A DNA stretch of 64,000 bases from an uncultured Aquimarina sp. (GTDB taxonomy: Bacteria > Bacteroidota > Bacteroidia > Flavobacteriales > Flavobacteriaceae). A model generated the notes under the pieces. That model saw only the letters and a list, made by a program, of their open reading frames with translations. It did no database searches and was not told the origin of the DNA. The stretch covers positions 120,723 through 184,722 of the forward strand of contig CANMLL010000014.1 in the NCBI GenBank assembly GCA_947498775.1, read 5' to 3'. Made by a program: the position numbers and the translations under genes. Shown one piece after another: positions 1 to 7,018 of this stretch. The stretch's first letter is position 1; the number at the start of each line of letters is the position of its first letter.

Positions 1-294
1 TTCTCTAAAAAACATTATAACCTCAATTTGTTAGCCAAAGAGCTTAATACCAATAGTGCCTACCTGTCAAAAATAATCAATGTATATAAGCATATAAATT
101 TTGCAAACTATCTTAATAATCTAAGGGTCGATTTTGCAGTTAGTAAATTAACTACAGATAAATCATTGCGATCCTATACAATCAAAGCAATTGCAGAAGA
201 GGTTGGGTTTAAAAATGCCCAGTCGTTTTCTTCAGCTTTTCATAAGAGAACAGGAATTTATCCATCCTATTTTATAAAGCAGTTGAATAGCTGA
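1..294 (+). CDS. AraC-type HTH regulator, C-terminal part (cut by window start)
   Basis: The reading frame is open from base 1, so the gene begins outside the window. The 97 visible residues are a complete AraC-type two-helix DNA-binding domain: a first HTH around LAKELNTNSAYLSKIIN, a linker helix with LRVDFA, and a second HTH with IAEEVGFKNAQSFSSAFHKRTG. This C-terminal form matches the TPR-plus-AraC one-component regulators of Flavobacteriia, and a full-length relative lies at 1246-2904. The sensor part is missing here, so no ligand can be proposed. It lies on the same strand as the small peptide gene that follows after about 115 nt, so it may regulate it; that is inference from position only. 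Confidence 0.85.
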   Translation, partial: FSKKHYNLNLLAKELNTNSAYLSKIINVYKHINFANYLNNLRVDFAVSKLTTDKSLRSYTIKAIAEEVGFKNAQSFSSAFHKRTGIYPSYFIKQLNS

Positions 295-409
295 AGATGT
301 TTCATAAAATAGGTAATTCATTGCATTTACTTTTTATCAAAAGATAAATGCTAATCGAATGGATTAATATAGTAATTTAGTGAACTCACTATTAAAACTC
401 TAAGAAATT

Positions 410-565
410 ATGAAAACTAAAAAACTAAGTCTCGAAAAAGTCAAAATCACCAAATTAGAAAACACACAAACCATTATTGGAGGTCACATAATAATTTCTG
501 AAGTTAAAACATGTCTTCCTGTTCTTACCAAAACTTTTCCAATAGGTACAGGAACCTATAGATAA
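410..565 (+). CDS. Small double-Gly leader peptide (ribosomal natural-product or bacteriocin precursor-like)
   Basis: A 51-residue frame starts at ATG 410 and ends with TAA at 563-565. The N-terminus is a Lys-rich leader (MKTKKLSLEKVKITKLEN) followed by TIIGG, a double-Gly type cleavage site after residue 25. The core of 26 residues is rich in Ser, Thr and Ile and has one Cys (VKTCLPVLTKTFPIGTGTY). Leaders of this kind (KKLSLEKxKIxKL...GG) are common in Bacteroidota small peptides annotated as GG-leader or class I lanthipeptide-like precursors. No modifying enzyme or peptidase-containing exporter is visible nearby, although the window begins only 400 bases upstream. A second, broken leader of nearly the same sequence follows at 664. 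The existence of the gene is well supported by that repeat; the function is not. Confidence 0.65.
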   Translation: MKTKKLSLEKVKITKLENTQTIIGGHIIISEVKTCLPVLTKTFPIGTGTYR

Positions 566-663
566 TGTTTAAGCCAATCTAATTGATTAATATATTATAG
601 TAGGATTGGGTGCTAAAATAGGATAAAGCATAATTAAAAAACTAATTCTAAAAACTTTAGTTT

Positions 664-735
664 ATGAAAAAAGATAAAACTAAAAAGACACTAAGTCTAG
701 AAAAAATTAGAATTACAAAACTAGAAAATTTATAA
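664..735 (+). pseudogene. Decayed second leader-peptide gene
   Basis: ATG 664 opens a 23-codon frame (MKKDKTKKTLSLEKIRITK then LENL) that closely matches the leader at 410-565 (SLEKxxITKLEN). It ends in TAA at 733-735, at the point where the intact copy has Gln before TIIGG. Reading through that stop gives VVITGKEL, which still resembles the hydrophobic stretch before the double Gly. The simplest reading is a CAA-to-TAA type nonsense change in a former precursor gene, followed by loss of the core; the frame after the stop shows no Cys-, Ser- and Thr-rich core. A translated leader-only peptide cannot be excluded. Confidence 0.55.
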
Positions 736-768
736 GTAGTCATTACAGGAAAAGAACTAAGTAAAACT

Positions 769-966
769 TTAGATATAAGGTGTTATTGTAAGATCACCTA
801 TCGAAATTTCATCATCAAGGAGAAGATTTTGTGCATTTTGCATTTTCAATTCGGTCCAAAACCCAAAAAAAGTAGCGCCAAAAACTTCTCTAAATCCTCT
901 TTTTAACGTATATTCATTTGTGCCGACTATTTGTGAAAGTGCTACTAATGTAGCTGTTTTATACAT
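769..966 (-). pseudogene. AraC-family regulator fragment
   Basis: The 65 residues on the minus strand contain a recognisable AraC-family segment of the PchR-like kind: LSQIVGTNEYTLKRGFREVFG, then FWTELKMQNAQNLLLDDEISIGDL. In intact members this runs on into the second HTH (a GYSNPSHF-type motif); here it diverges into TITPYI and stops. The sensory N-terminal half is also absent. It is therefore a remnant truncated at both ends. Its 3' end abuts the decayed leader-peptide gene, which suggests both were damaged by the same rearrangement. Confidence 0.7.
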
Positions 967-1037
967 AGGGTTGTATTTTTATGTTTCGCAACACAAATTT
1001 CTACAACACTTCTTTTTTATCAAAAAAAAGTCAAGAT

Positions 1038-1054
1038 GATTTCAATATGAAATC
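1038..1054. promoter_or_regulatory. 17-bp palindrome, possible orphan operator
   Basis: GATTTCA-ATA-TGAAATC is a perfect inverted repeat with 7-bp arms. It lies upstream of the AraC-family remnant (minus strand) and about 190 bp upstream of the TPR/AraC regulator (plus strand). It could be an operator left from the lost regulator; there is no further support. Confidence 0.25.
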
Positions 1055-1245
1055 TATTTCACAATAAATTACGTATTGGGTTCTTCAGAGCGAGTTGTAA
1101 GCATATCTTTCTTATAACCTGCAACAAACACTGTGATTTGTCAAAGTAGAGGTTTATTGTTAATTTTAAGGGGTTTATAGTATTTTACTAAATCTAAAAT
1201 ATACTACGAAGTAATCCCTAATTAATTATTAACCCATTTATTTTT

Positions 1246-2904
1246 ATGTTAAAGAATACGATTTTCATACTTGTTTTTATTTTATCAGTAAAAACCTTCT
1301 CCCAGAATAAGAGAATTGATTCTGTAAAAAATGTAATTGCACAAACAGCTGATGACCAGGAGAAGGCAATGTCATATTTAAGGTTAGCCAGCGCAGTAGC
1401 TGATAATGATATCGAATCGTATAAGAAGTACACAGACTCTGCTATATCTATTGCAAAACGGTCAAAACTTACAGAAATTGAGCTAAGAGCAATCGTTAAT
1501 CATGGTATTTACTTCAAAGATAAAAGTGAGTACCAAAAATCGTTAGCATTATATAAAGAAGTGCTTGAAAGGTCAAATGAAATAAAAGATAAGAATGAGC
1601 TTTTTCTCGTAGCATCTGTAAATTTGGCTAATCTGTATACGAGAATTGAGGAATATGAAAAAGCCATAGAAATAGCAAAGAAATCGCTGGATAGTATCAA
1701 TTCTGATACGGATAGATTCCAAATGATGAAAGCCTCACTCTTTAATTCTTTGGGGATTAGTTATTCCAGATTAGAACAGCTTGATGATGCTCTTTTAAGT
1801 TATTATAACGTTTACGACACTTGCAAAGAGATCGAAGCTGGTCATGGAGAAATGACAGCTTTAAATAATATTGCTCTTATTTACCGAAAACAGAAGAATT
1901 ATGAAAAAGCTATTGAATTTTGCGAACGTGTTTTACAAACCATCAAACCTGGAGAATATCTTCGAACAGAAGCAATGACGCTACTTAATGTAAGTGTTTC
2001 TTATATAGCATTAGGAAATATTAAAAAGGCCATTGATTACTTAAGTCGGTCCAAAGCTATAGCTTCTGAAAACGGCTTTAAAAAAATAGAAATGGACTGC
2101 CATTTGTACCTGGCTGAAGCCTATGCTGCTAAAGAAGATTATAAAAAATCATACGAAGAACAAGCAAAATATGATACATTCAGAGATAATGAGTTTAAAG
2201 AAATCGCTACTACCTCAAAAGAAGACCTAAAACAAGATTTGAATAAAAAAATAGAAGCCAAACAACAGGCAATCGTTACCGCAAATACTACAAAAAAGAA
2301 AATACTTATCGCAAGTATTATATCCATATTGGTTTTAGTAATTCTGTTATTTTTTCTTCTAAAAAGAAGAAATCGAATTATAGCACAAAAGGAACAATTA
2401 GCGACAGAAAATGAAATTCTTGATAGAGAAAATACAACTCTAAAAGTTAAACTGAGAACACTCTCTGAGACAAAACAAAGCCAGAGGAGCGTTTCAAAAA
2501 GCCCTAGATCTAAAACCACATATACCAAGCTTTCTTTAACCAAGATGCAACACGAAGGATATATGGAAGCTATTTTAGACTTTATGGAGCAAAAAAAACC
2601 ATACCTGGATTTTGAAATATCACAATCCAGGCTTGCCAAACAACTTAATATGAGTACGCACCATCTTACAGAAGTACTCAGCGTTTCTTTTGAGAAAAAT
2701 TTCTATGATTTTATTAATCTTTATCGTGTTAATGAAGCCAAAAATATCATTTCATCTTCAGAATATAACGATATGAAAATGTTGTCCGTAGGATACCAAG
2801 CAGGTTTTAAAAGTAAAACTTCTTTTAATCGTGTTTTTAAAAAGCATACTTCAATGACGCCATCAGAATACAGAGCAAAAGTTAATGAGAAAGTATCAGC
2901 GTAG
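1246..2904 (+). CDS. Membrane-anchored TPR sensor with C-terminal AraC-type HTH
   Basis: This 552-residue protein begins with a hydrophobic signal-like segment (NTIFILVFILSVKTFSQ). Residues about 30-320 are alpha-helical TPR-like repeats (for example IEEYEKAIEIAKKSLD and KNYEKAIEFCERVLQ). A transmembrane helix follows at about 352-371 (ILIASIISILVLVILLFFLL), then a charged coiled coil, then an AraC-type DNA-binding domain at about 445-548 (LAKQLNMSTHHLTEVLS and VGYQAGFKSKTSFNRVFKKH). The expected topology places the TPR sensor outside the inner membrane and the HTH in the cytoplasm, so one protein would sense and bind DNA. The partial regulator at 1-294 has the same type of HTH. The regulated genes are unknown; the nearby small peptide genes are candidates by position only. 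The start ATG directly precedes the signal segment. Confidence 0.85.
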   Translation: MLKNTIFILVFILSVKTFSQNKRIDSVKNVIAQTADDQEKAMSYLRLASAVADNDIESYKKYTDSAISIAKRSKLTEIELRAIVNHGIYFKDKSEYQKSLALYKEVLERSNEIKDKNELFLVASVNLANLYTRIEEYEKAIEIAKKSLDSINSDTDRFQMMKASLFNSLGISYSRLEQLDDALLSYYNVYDTCKEIEAGHGEMTALNNIALIYRKQKNYEKAIEFCERVLQTIKPGEYLRTEAMTLLNVSVSYIALGNIKKAIDYLSRSKAIASENGFKKIEMDCHLYLAEAYAAKEDYKKSYEEQAKYDTFRDNEFKEIATTSKEDLKQDLNKKIEAKQQAIVTANTTKKKILIASIISILVLVILLFFLLKRRNRIIAQKEQLATENEILDRENTTLKVKLRTLSETKQSQRSVSKSPRSKTTYTKLSLTKMQHEGYMEAILDFMEQKKPYLDFEISQSRLAKQLNMSTHHLTEVLSVSFEKNFYDFINLYRVNEAKNIISSSEYNDMKMLSVGYQAGFKSKTSFNRVFKKHTSMTPSEYRAKVNEKVSA

Positions 2905-3068
2905 ATCGAATAAACGTTAAGCTTTTTATTCATATTCCCATATAAAGTCCATCGCTGTTATCTTTATAGAGCAGCTATAAACGCGACAAATCCAAAAATT
3001 TATCATAAAAGTCTGTATCATCCGTACGGATGGAGCGCATAACCCTGATGTGTTCTCTATTATTGTGA

Positions 3069-3233
3069 TACACACACAAAAGTCATAAAGAAAATGAGAA
3101 AACCAAAAAAAATGTACATCCCTATGCCACATGGAACAAGGAAAACCAAGAATGGGAATACGGAACAGCAGAAAATGATAAACAGGTAGGCGAATGGTAT
3201 TGGTGGCTTGCCGATGGGCATTTGGTCTGTTAA
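3069..3233 (+). pseudogene. Gene fragment (Trp-rich VGEWYWW segment)
   Basis: This 54-codon open stretch has no start codon in its frame and reads HPYATWNKENQEWEYG, then VGEWYWWLADGHLVC, before a TAA. The Trp-rich, protein-like composition is unlike random AT-rich DNA and recalls the repeated G-x-W-x-W units of MORN/YwqK-like proteins. It looks like an internal piece of a lost gene. I do not recognise the family. Confidence 0.4.
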
Positions 3234-3303
3234 AATCGGAGAAATGGAATTACTTCGATATCCCTGAATCATTAATCAGCTTTCCGATGAAAAATTTCGG
3301 TGA

Positions 3304-3684
3304 CAATTGAGACTTATTATAAGTCGTTACTTGTACTGTGAAACAGATAGAACGAGAAGACATCTATGCCATGAATATTTTTATCGATGAGGTATTGAAA
3401 AAGATGAATACAACGACTCAGACCAGTTGATTATTTCAGAAGAAATGGTTTCCCAATACCTGATGACCGATAATGAAATTCTCAAAGCAATAGTAGAATA
3501 GAAAAATTAACTACAGCAACAATCTAATATATTGGTGAGTTATAAATGTTACAACATACATTCTAAAGAAGCCGTTGGAAATACACAACCTACCTTTGGA
3601 GAAGATAGTATTGTTTTTATAATGGCTTTATTCGTAGCGAATCGCGTTGCTTACTACATATTGAAACCAGGTTTAGGCATATAG
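3304..3684 (+). pseudogene. Degenerate coding remnant with in-frame stops
   Basis: One frame from 3304 to 3684 is protein-like but broken by stops at 3388 (TGA), 3499 (TAG) and 3508 (TAA). Readable pieces include GIEKDEYNDSDQLIISEEM, VSQYLMTDNEILKAIVE and KEAVGNTQPTFGEDSIVFIM. Retention of sense over more than 120 codons in one frame suggests a decayed gene rather than spacer. Together with the fragment at 3069-3233 it fills the gap between the TPR regulator and the insertion sequence. The family is not recognised. Confidence 0.4.
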
Positions 3685-3720
3685 GGATAATAAAATCTAT
3701 AAAAATTTGTTAACTATAAA

Positions 3721-5036
3721 TTATCATTAGTGGGTACTAAAAATAAATAAAAGTTCTTTGACATTCTTTGTTAATCGTAGCTGTAGTGATTTTTTATAGC
3801 GTGACGATTTGAAATGGTTTACTGATTTTTGGTTATTAAACCAAAAAGATGAATCACGGCAAATATATTTTCGCTCAACTTACTGATTTTCTACCCCGGC
3901 GCATTTTTGATAGGATTGTCAAACAATACGATGGTAATAAGTACGTGAGAAGTTTTACCTGCTGGAATCAGATGTTATGTATGGTTTTCGGTCAGCTAAC
4001 AGCCAGAGATAGTATGAGAGATTTGCTGCTTAGCCTAGAGGCCCATAAATCAAAATATTATCATTTAGGGTTTGGGCCGTCCATATCAAGGCGCAACCTT
4101 GGTAAAGCTAACCAAAAGCGCAACCATAAAATATTCGAGGAATTTGCTTATGTGTTGATTGCACAAGCCCGGGAGAGTTGCTATAGATCGGATTTTCAAC
4201 TTGATATCAAAGGTAATGTGTATGCCTTTGATTCCTCTACCATTGATTTATGTTTAAGTGTATTTTGGTGGGCTGAGTTCAGAAAAACCAAAGCAGGCAT
4301 CAAACTTCATACACTTTATGACGTAAAAACATCAATCCCTGCTTTTGTACATATAACAAATGCCAAAGCACACGATGTCAGTACTCTGGATTTACTGGTG
4401 TATGAAGTAGGAAGCTTTTACGTCTTGGATAGGGCTTACGTTGATTTTGAACGCTTATACCTCTTAGATAGGCAAAAAGCCTTTTTTGTCACCCGTGCAA
4501 AATCCAATATGAAGTTTAATCGAATGTATTCTAATTACTGCCGACAAAACCAAAGGCATAAAGTACGATCAGATTGGTAAGTTGGCTTCTTACTATCCTA
4601 AAAAGGCATACCCGGAAAAGCTCAGACGGATCAAGTATTATGACGATGAGTCCAAGAGGACATTGATTTTCTTGACCAATAATATGGATCTGAAAGCCGA
4701 AGAAATATGTTATCTCTACAAAAAACGCTGGGAAGTTGAACTATTTTTTAAGTGGATGAAACAACATTTGAAGATCAAGTCCTTTTGGGGGACTTCGATT
4801 AATGCGGTCAAAGTCCAGATCTATTGCGCAATAATTGCATATTGCCTTGTGGCAATAGTTGGCAATACTTTAAAAGTTGAACGATCAATCTACGAAATAT
4901 TACAAATTTTAAGCATCTCACTACTCGACAAAACTCCTGTAAGAGAGATACTTAGCAAAAACGATTACAAAAATGTCAGAGAACTAAATAATAAACAATT
5001 GAAAATCAATGGGTTTTAAGTACCCACTAATGATAA
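3721..5036 (+). mobile_element. IS4-family insertion sequence (inactive)
   Basis: The element is bounded by 18-bp perfect terminal inverted repeats: TTATCATTAGTGGGTACT at 3721-3738 and its reverse complement at 5019-5036. It encloses a single transposase gene that carries a frameshift. Length is 1316 bp. The flanks (TATAAA just left, ATTATATAAA just right) are similar but do not give a clean target duplication, so the exact insertion footprint is unclear. The right end lies only 21 bp before the start codon of the lipoprotein gene at 5058, so the insertion may have replaced or separated that gene's promoter. Confidence 0.85.
3849..5019 (+). pseudogene. IS4-family transposase, frameshifted
   Basis: Two overlapping frames together encode a DDE transposase of the IS4 family with the N-terminal domain typical of Bacteroidota members (DUF4372-like; HGKYIFAQLTDFLPRRIFDRI). 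The catalytic Asp residues are visible in YAFDSSTIDL and VLDRAYVDF, and the Glu region in KKRWEVELFFKWMKQHL. The first frame ends at 4580 after meaningless residues. The correct continuation (ADKTKGIKYDQIGKLASYYP) is in the +1 frame, so a single-base insertion near 4535-4543 breaks the gene. No slippery sequence is evident there and IS4 elements do not normally use programmed shifting, so it is probably dead unless supplied in trans. Confidence 0.85.
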
Positions 5037-5057
5037 ATTATATAAAATAACTTGATC

Positions 5058-5777
5058 ATGAAAAAAATAGTAGAATTCTTTGGTATTGCCTGTTTGAGTA
5101 TCCTTTTTATTTTAGGATGCAATAACGCTGATGAGGAAAATGAGAACATAAGTACAAATACAATAGAAGAACTGGCTAACGATAGCGAGTTTGTTGCTTT
5201 GCTTGAAGGTATTATTACGGTCCATAACAACAGTTCTAACTTGTCGAGTGTTATAGAATTATTAAATAAACCAACCGAGTTAACAGATTCAGAAAAGCTA
5301 CAACTAGCTAATGTCTTAGGATTTGATAGTGTTGAGAGTTATCAAGAATATGAGCAAGAATTTTGGCAATCATGGATTGATATCATTAAACGTTTTGATC
5401 TTCTTTCGGAAGACAGTGAGATGATTGGAAAGGTATTCGCTGATCGTCTTTTTCAGGCAAAAACAGAAACTGGTAAAGCCTTGAAGCGGTCTTCCTCTTA
5501 TAGCAATAAAGTTAATGAATGTGCAAGTGGTGATACGCAATGTATTTGTAGAGTTAATTTCAATAGTTGTGTTTTAGATCGTTATGAACCCGTATTTGGC
5601 TTGGAAAACTTTTGTGTCAGAATGAATGATGGAGAGGTAGAATGTGATCCCGTAATTGCTGCTAATCCTCCTGATGGTCTGTTGTTTGGTAATCTTTTGT
5701 TGTGTCTTGAAGAATATGATTGTTGTTTAATTGGTTGGGATTCTGAAGAGTGTGCTGCGATATTTCTCTGTTGTTAG
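5058..5777 (+). CDS. Cysteine-rich lipoprotein of unknown function
   Basis: The start is taken at ATG 5058 (MKKIVEFFGIACLSILFILGC), which gives a lipoprotein signal with a lipobox Cys at residue 21; an in-frame TTG six bases upstream is not needed. The 239-residue product has an acidic helical middle and a C-terminal 87 residues holding 12 Cys (CASGDTQCIC, CLEEYDCC, CAAIFLCC), consistent with a disulfide-rich exported domain. I do not recognise the family. It could be a surface-displayed or released cysteine-knot-like peptide on a lipoprotein carrier. The insertion sequence ends 21 bp upstream, so it may be poorly expressed or read from an IS-borne promoter. Confidence 0.7.
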   Translation: MKKIVEFFGIACLSILFILGCNNADEENENISTNTIEELANDSEFVALLEGIITVHNNSSNLSSVIELLNKPTELTDSEKLQLANVLGFDSVESYQEYEQEFWQSWIDIIKRFDLLSEDSEMIGKVFADRLFQAKTETGKALKRSSSYSNKVNECASGDTQCICRVNFNSCVLDRYEPVFGLENFCVRMNDGEVECDPVIAANPPDGLLFGNLLLCLEEYDCCLIGWDSEECAAIFLCC

Positions 5778-6071
5778 GCAGGAAATATATGCAACATTAA
5801 AAAGCTTGTTAGGGTATACAGATATTTCTATAATTTGAAAAAAAGAGTTGTGAGAAAAGGGTGTTTTATCAAAATATCTACCTTGATGAATATTAGTAAT
5901 TATGTTCGGGAGATAATTCGTTCGAAAATAATAGTATTTAGAATGCTAAGTAGGAACATTTCTAACTTGAGACTAAGTTAAAAAACAATAACTTATTTTT
6001 GATCTTGATCCAAATTTATCGAATTTCTAAAAATATGATATTTAGTTAGTTGCTAAATATCAAAAAACAAC
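5778..6071. other. Intergenic region with an AT-rich hairpin
   Basis: No convincing gene is seen. The clearest structure is a perfect 10-bp inverted repeat at 6036-6062 (TGATATTTAG, 7-nt loop, CTAAATATCA). It may act as an extra terminator in either direction, but it lacks a good T tract on the plus strand. Confidence 0.4.
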
Positions 6072-6104
6072 AAACCCTTGTAAAATATTGATTTACAAGG
6101 GTTT
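6072..6104. terminator. Bidirectional Rho-independent terminator after tRNA-Phe
   Basis: A 13-bp stem AAACCCTTGTAAA / TTTACAAGGGTTT with a 7-nt loop is flanked by T-rich sequence on both strands. It sits just 3' of the minus-strand tRNA gene and probably ends its transcript. Confidence 0.8.
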
Positions 6105-6115
6105 ATTTTTAAAGG

Positions 6116-6188
6116 TGGTGCCTCCAGGAATCGAACCAGGGACACAAGGATTTTCAGTCCTTTGCTCTACCAACTGAGCTAAGGCACC
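6116..6188 (-). tRNA. tRNA-Phe (GAA)
   Basis: The reverse complement folds as a 73-nt cloverleaf: acceptor GGTGCCT pairs with AGGCACC, D arm AGCTCAGTTGGTAGAGC, anticodon loop CTGAAAA (anticodon GAA), T arm with GGTTCGATTCC, discriminator A. CCA is not encoded. A terminator follows at 6072-6104. Confidence 0.95.
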
Positions 6189-6260
6189 TTGCTGTAAGCG
6201 GATGCAAATATAGAACGCTTTTTTTAATACTCAAAAGAAAAAATTAAAAAAATCGTTTCG

Positions 6261-6268
6261 TACTTTTG
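6261..6268 (+). promoter_or_regulatory. Promoter -7 box for the coaX operon
   Basis: TACTTTTG matches the Bacteroidota -7 consensus TAnnTTTG exactly and lies 18 bp before the coaX ATG. No clear TTG -33 box is seen at the usual spacing, so the promoter is supported by the -7 element only. Confidence 0.5.
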
Positions 6269-6286
6269 CGCCTCACGGCATAAAAT

Positions 6287-7018
6287 ATGAATCTTGTTAT
6301 AGATGTAGGGAATACATACATAAAAATTGGAGTTTTTGAAAAATCAGAGATTGTATATAAAAGTACAATAGAACAAACTGATTTTAAAGAAACTGTAAGA
6401 AATCTTAAGAATAACTACCCATTGATTACAGATGCAATAATCTCTTCTGTTTCTAATCTTCAGGATGATTTTATTGAATATGTAAACGAATTTTTTAGCG
6501 TATTATTTTTGGATCATTTAATACAAATGCCATTCAAGAATTTATACAAAACCCCGGCAACCTTGGGGATAGATAGGTTGGCTCTAGTTGCAGCTGCAGT
6601 TGATCAATTTCCAAAAAAAAATATACTGGTTATTGATGCAGGGACTTGCATCACTTATGATTTTAAAAATGAAAAGGAAGAATATTTGGGAGGAGCTATA
6701 TCACCAGGTATCAAATTAAGATACAATAGTCTTCATGAGTTTACTGCAAAATTGCCATTATTAGAATTAAAAGAACCAAAAAATATCATTGGTAACAGTA
6801 CAGATGAAGCTATACATTCTGGTATAGTGCATGGGGTTTTAAATGAAATTCAGGGATTAATTGAAGAATATTGCAACATTTATCCCGATTTAACAGTTAT
6901 TTTAACCGGAGGAGATGCACATTTTTTGTCTAAAAGATTAAAAAATAGCATATTTGCCACTTCAAATTTTTTGTTGGAGGGATTAAACTACATTTTAGTT
7001 TTTAATAATAGTAGATGA
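6287..7018 (+). CDS. coaX: Type III pantothenate kinase
   Basis: The 243-residue protein catalyses the first step of coenzyme A synthesis, phosphorylation of pantothenate by ATP. It belongs to the ASKHA-fold type III family. Visible motifs are the N-terminal phosphate loop DVGNTYIKIG, the PATLGIDRLA segment, the central VIDAGTCITYDF and the GGAISPGIKLR motif. Length is normal for the family. The next gene starts at 7015, inside the stop codon (ATGA overlap), so coaX heads a tightly coupled operon running to 11700 that otherwise holds envelope genes. A Bacteroidota -7 box lies just upstream. Confidence 0.95.
   Translation: MNLVIDVGNTYIKIGVFEKSEIVYKSTIEQTDFKETVRNLKNNYPLITDAIISSVSNLQDDFIEYVNEFFSVLFLDHLIQMPFKNLYKTPATLGIDRLALVAAAVDQFPKKNILVIDAGTCITYDFKNEKEEYLGGAISPGIKLRYNSLHEFTAKLPLLELKEPKNIIGNSTDEAIHSGIVHGVLNEIQGLIEEYCNIYPDLTVILTGGDAHFLSKRLKNSIFATSNFLLEGLNYILVFNNSR

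Noticed and set aside
2139..2639. Long minus-strand frame opposite the TPR/AraC regulator
   Set aside because: It lies fully inside a well-supported gene, has low-complexity hydrophobic composition and no homology signal; it is an antisense shadow.
3019..3032. Palindrome CATCCGTACGGATG as an operator
   Set aside because: It lies in a degraded region with readable protein fragments around it and is not next to any promoter or intact start codon.
4582..5019. Second transposase frame as an independent gene with a TTG start
   Set aside because: Its sequence continues the IS4 transposase of the preceding frame across a one-base frameshift, so it is part of one broken gene.
3706..5050. Target-site duplication TATAAA flanking the insertion sequence
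   Set aside because: The right copy is four bases away from the inverted repeat and the flanks are AT-rich, so the match may be chance.
5058..5777. Call as a fulvocin C-related bacteriocin
   Set aside because: The Cys count and export signal first suggested it, but the Cys spacing does not match the fulvocin C pattern I know.
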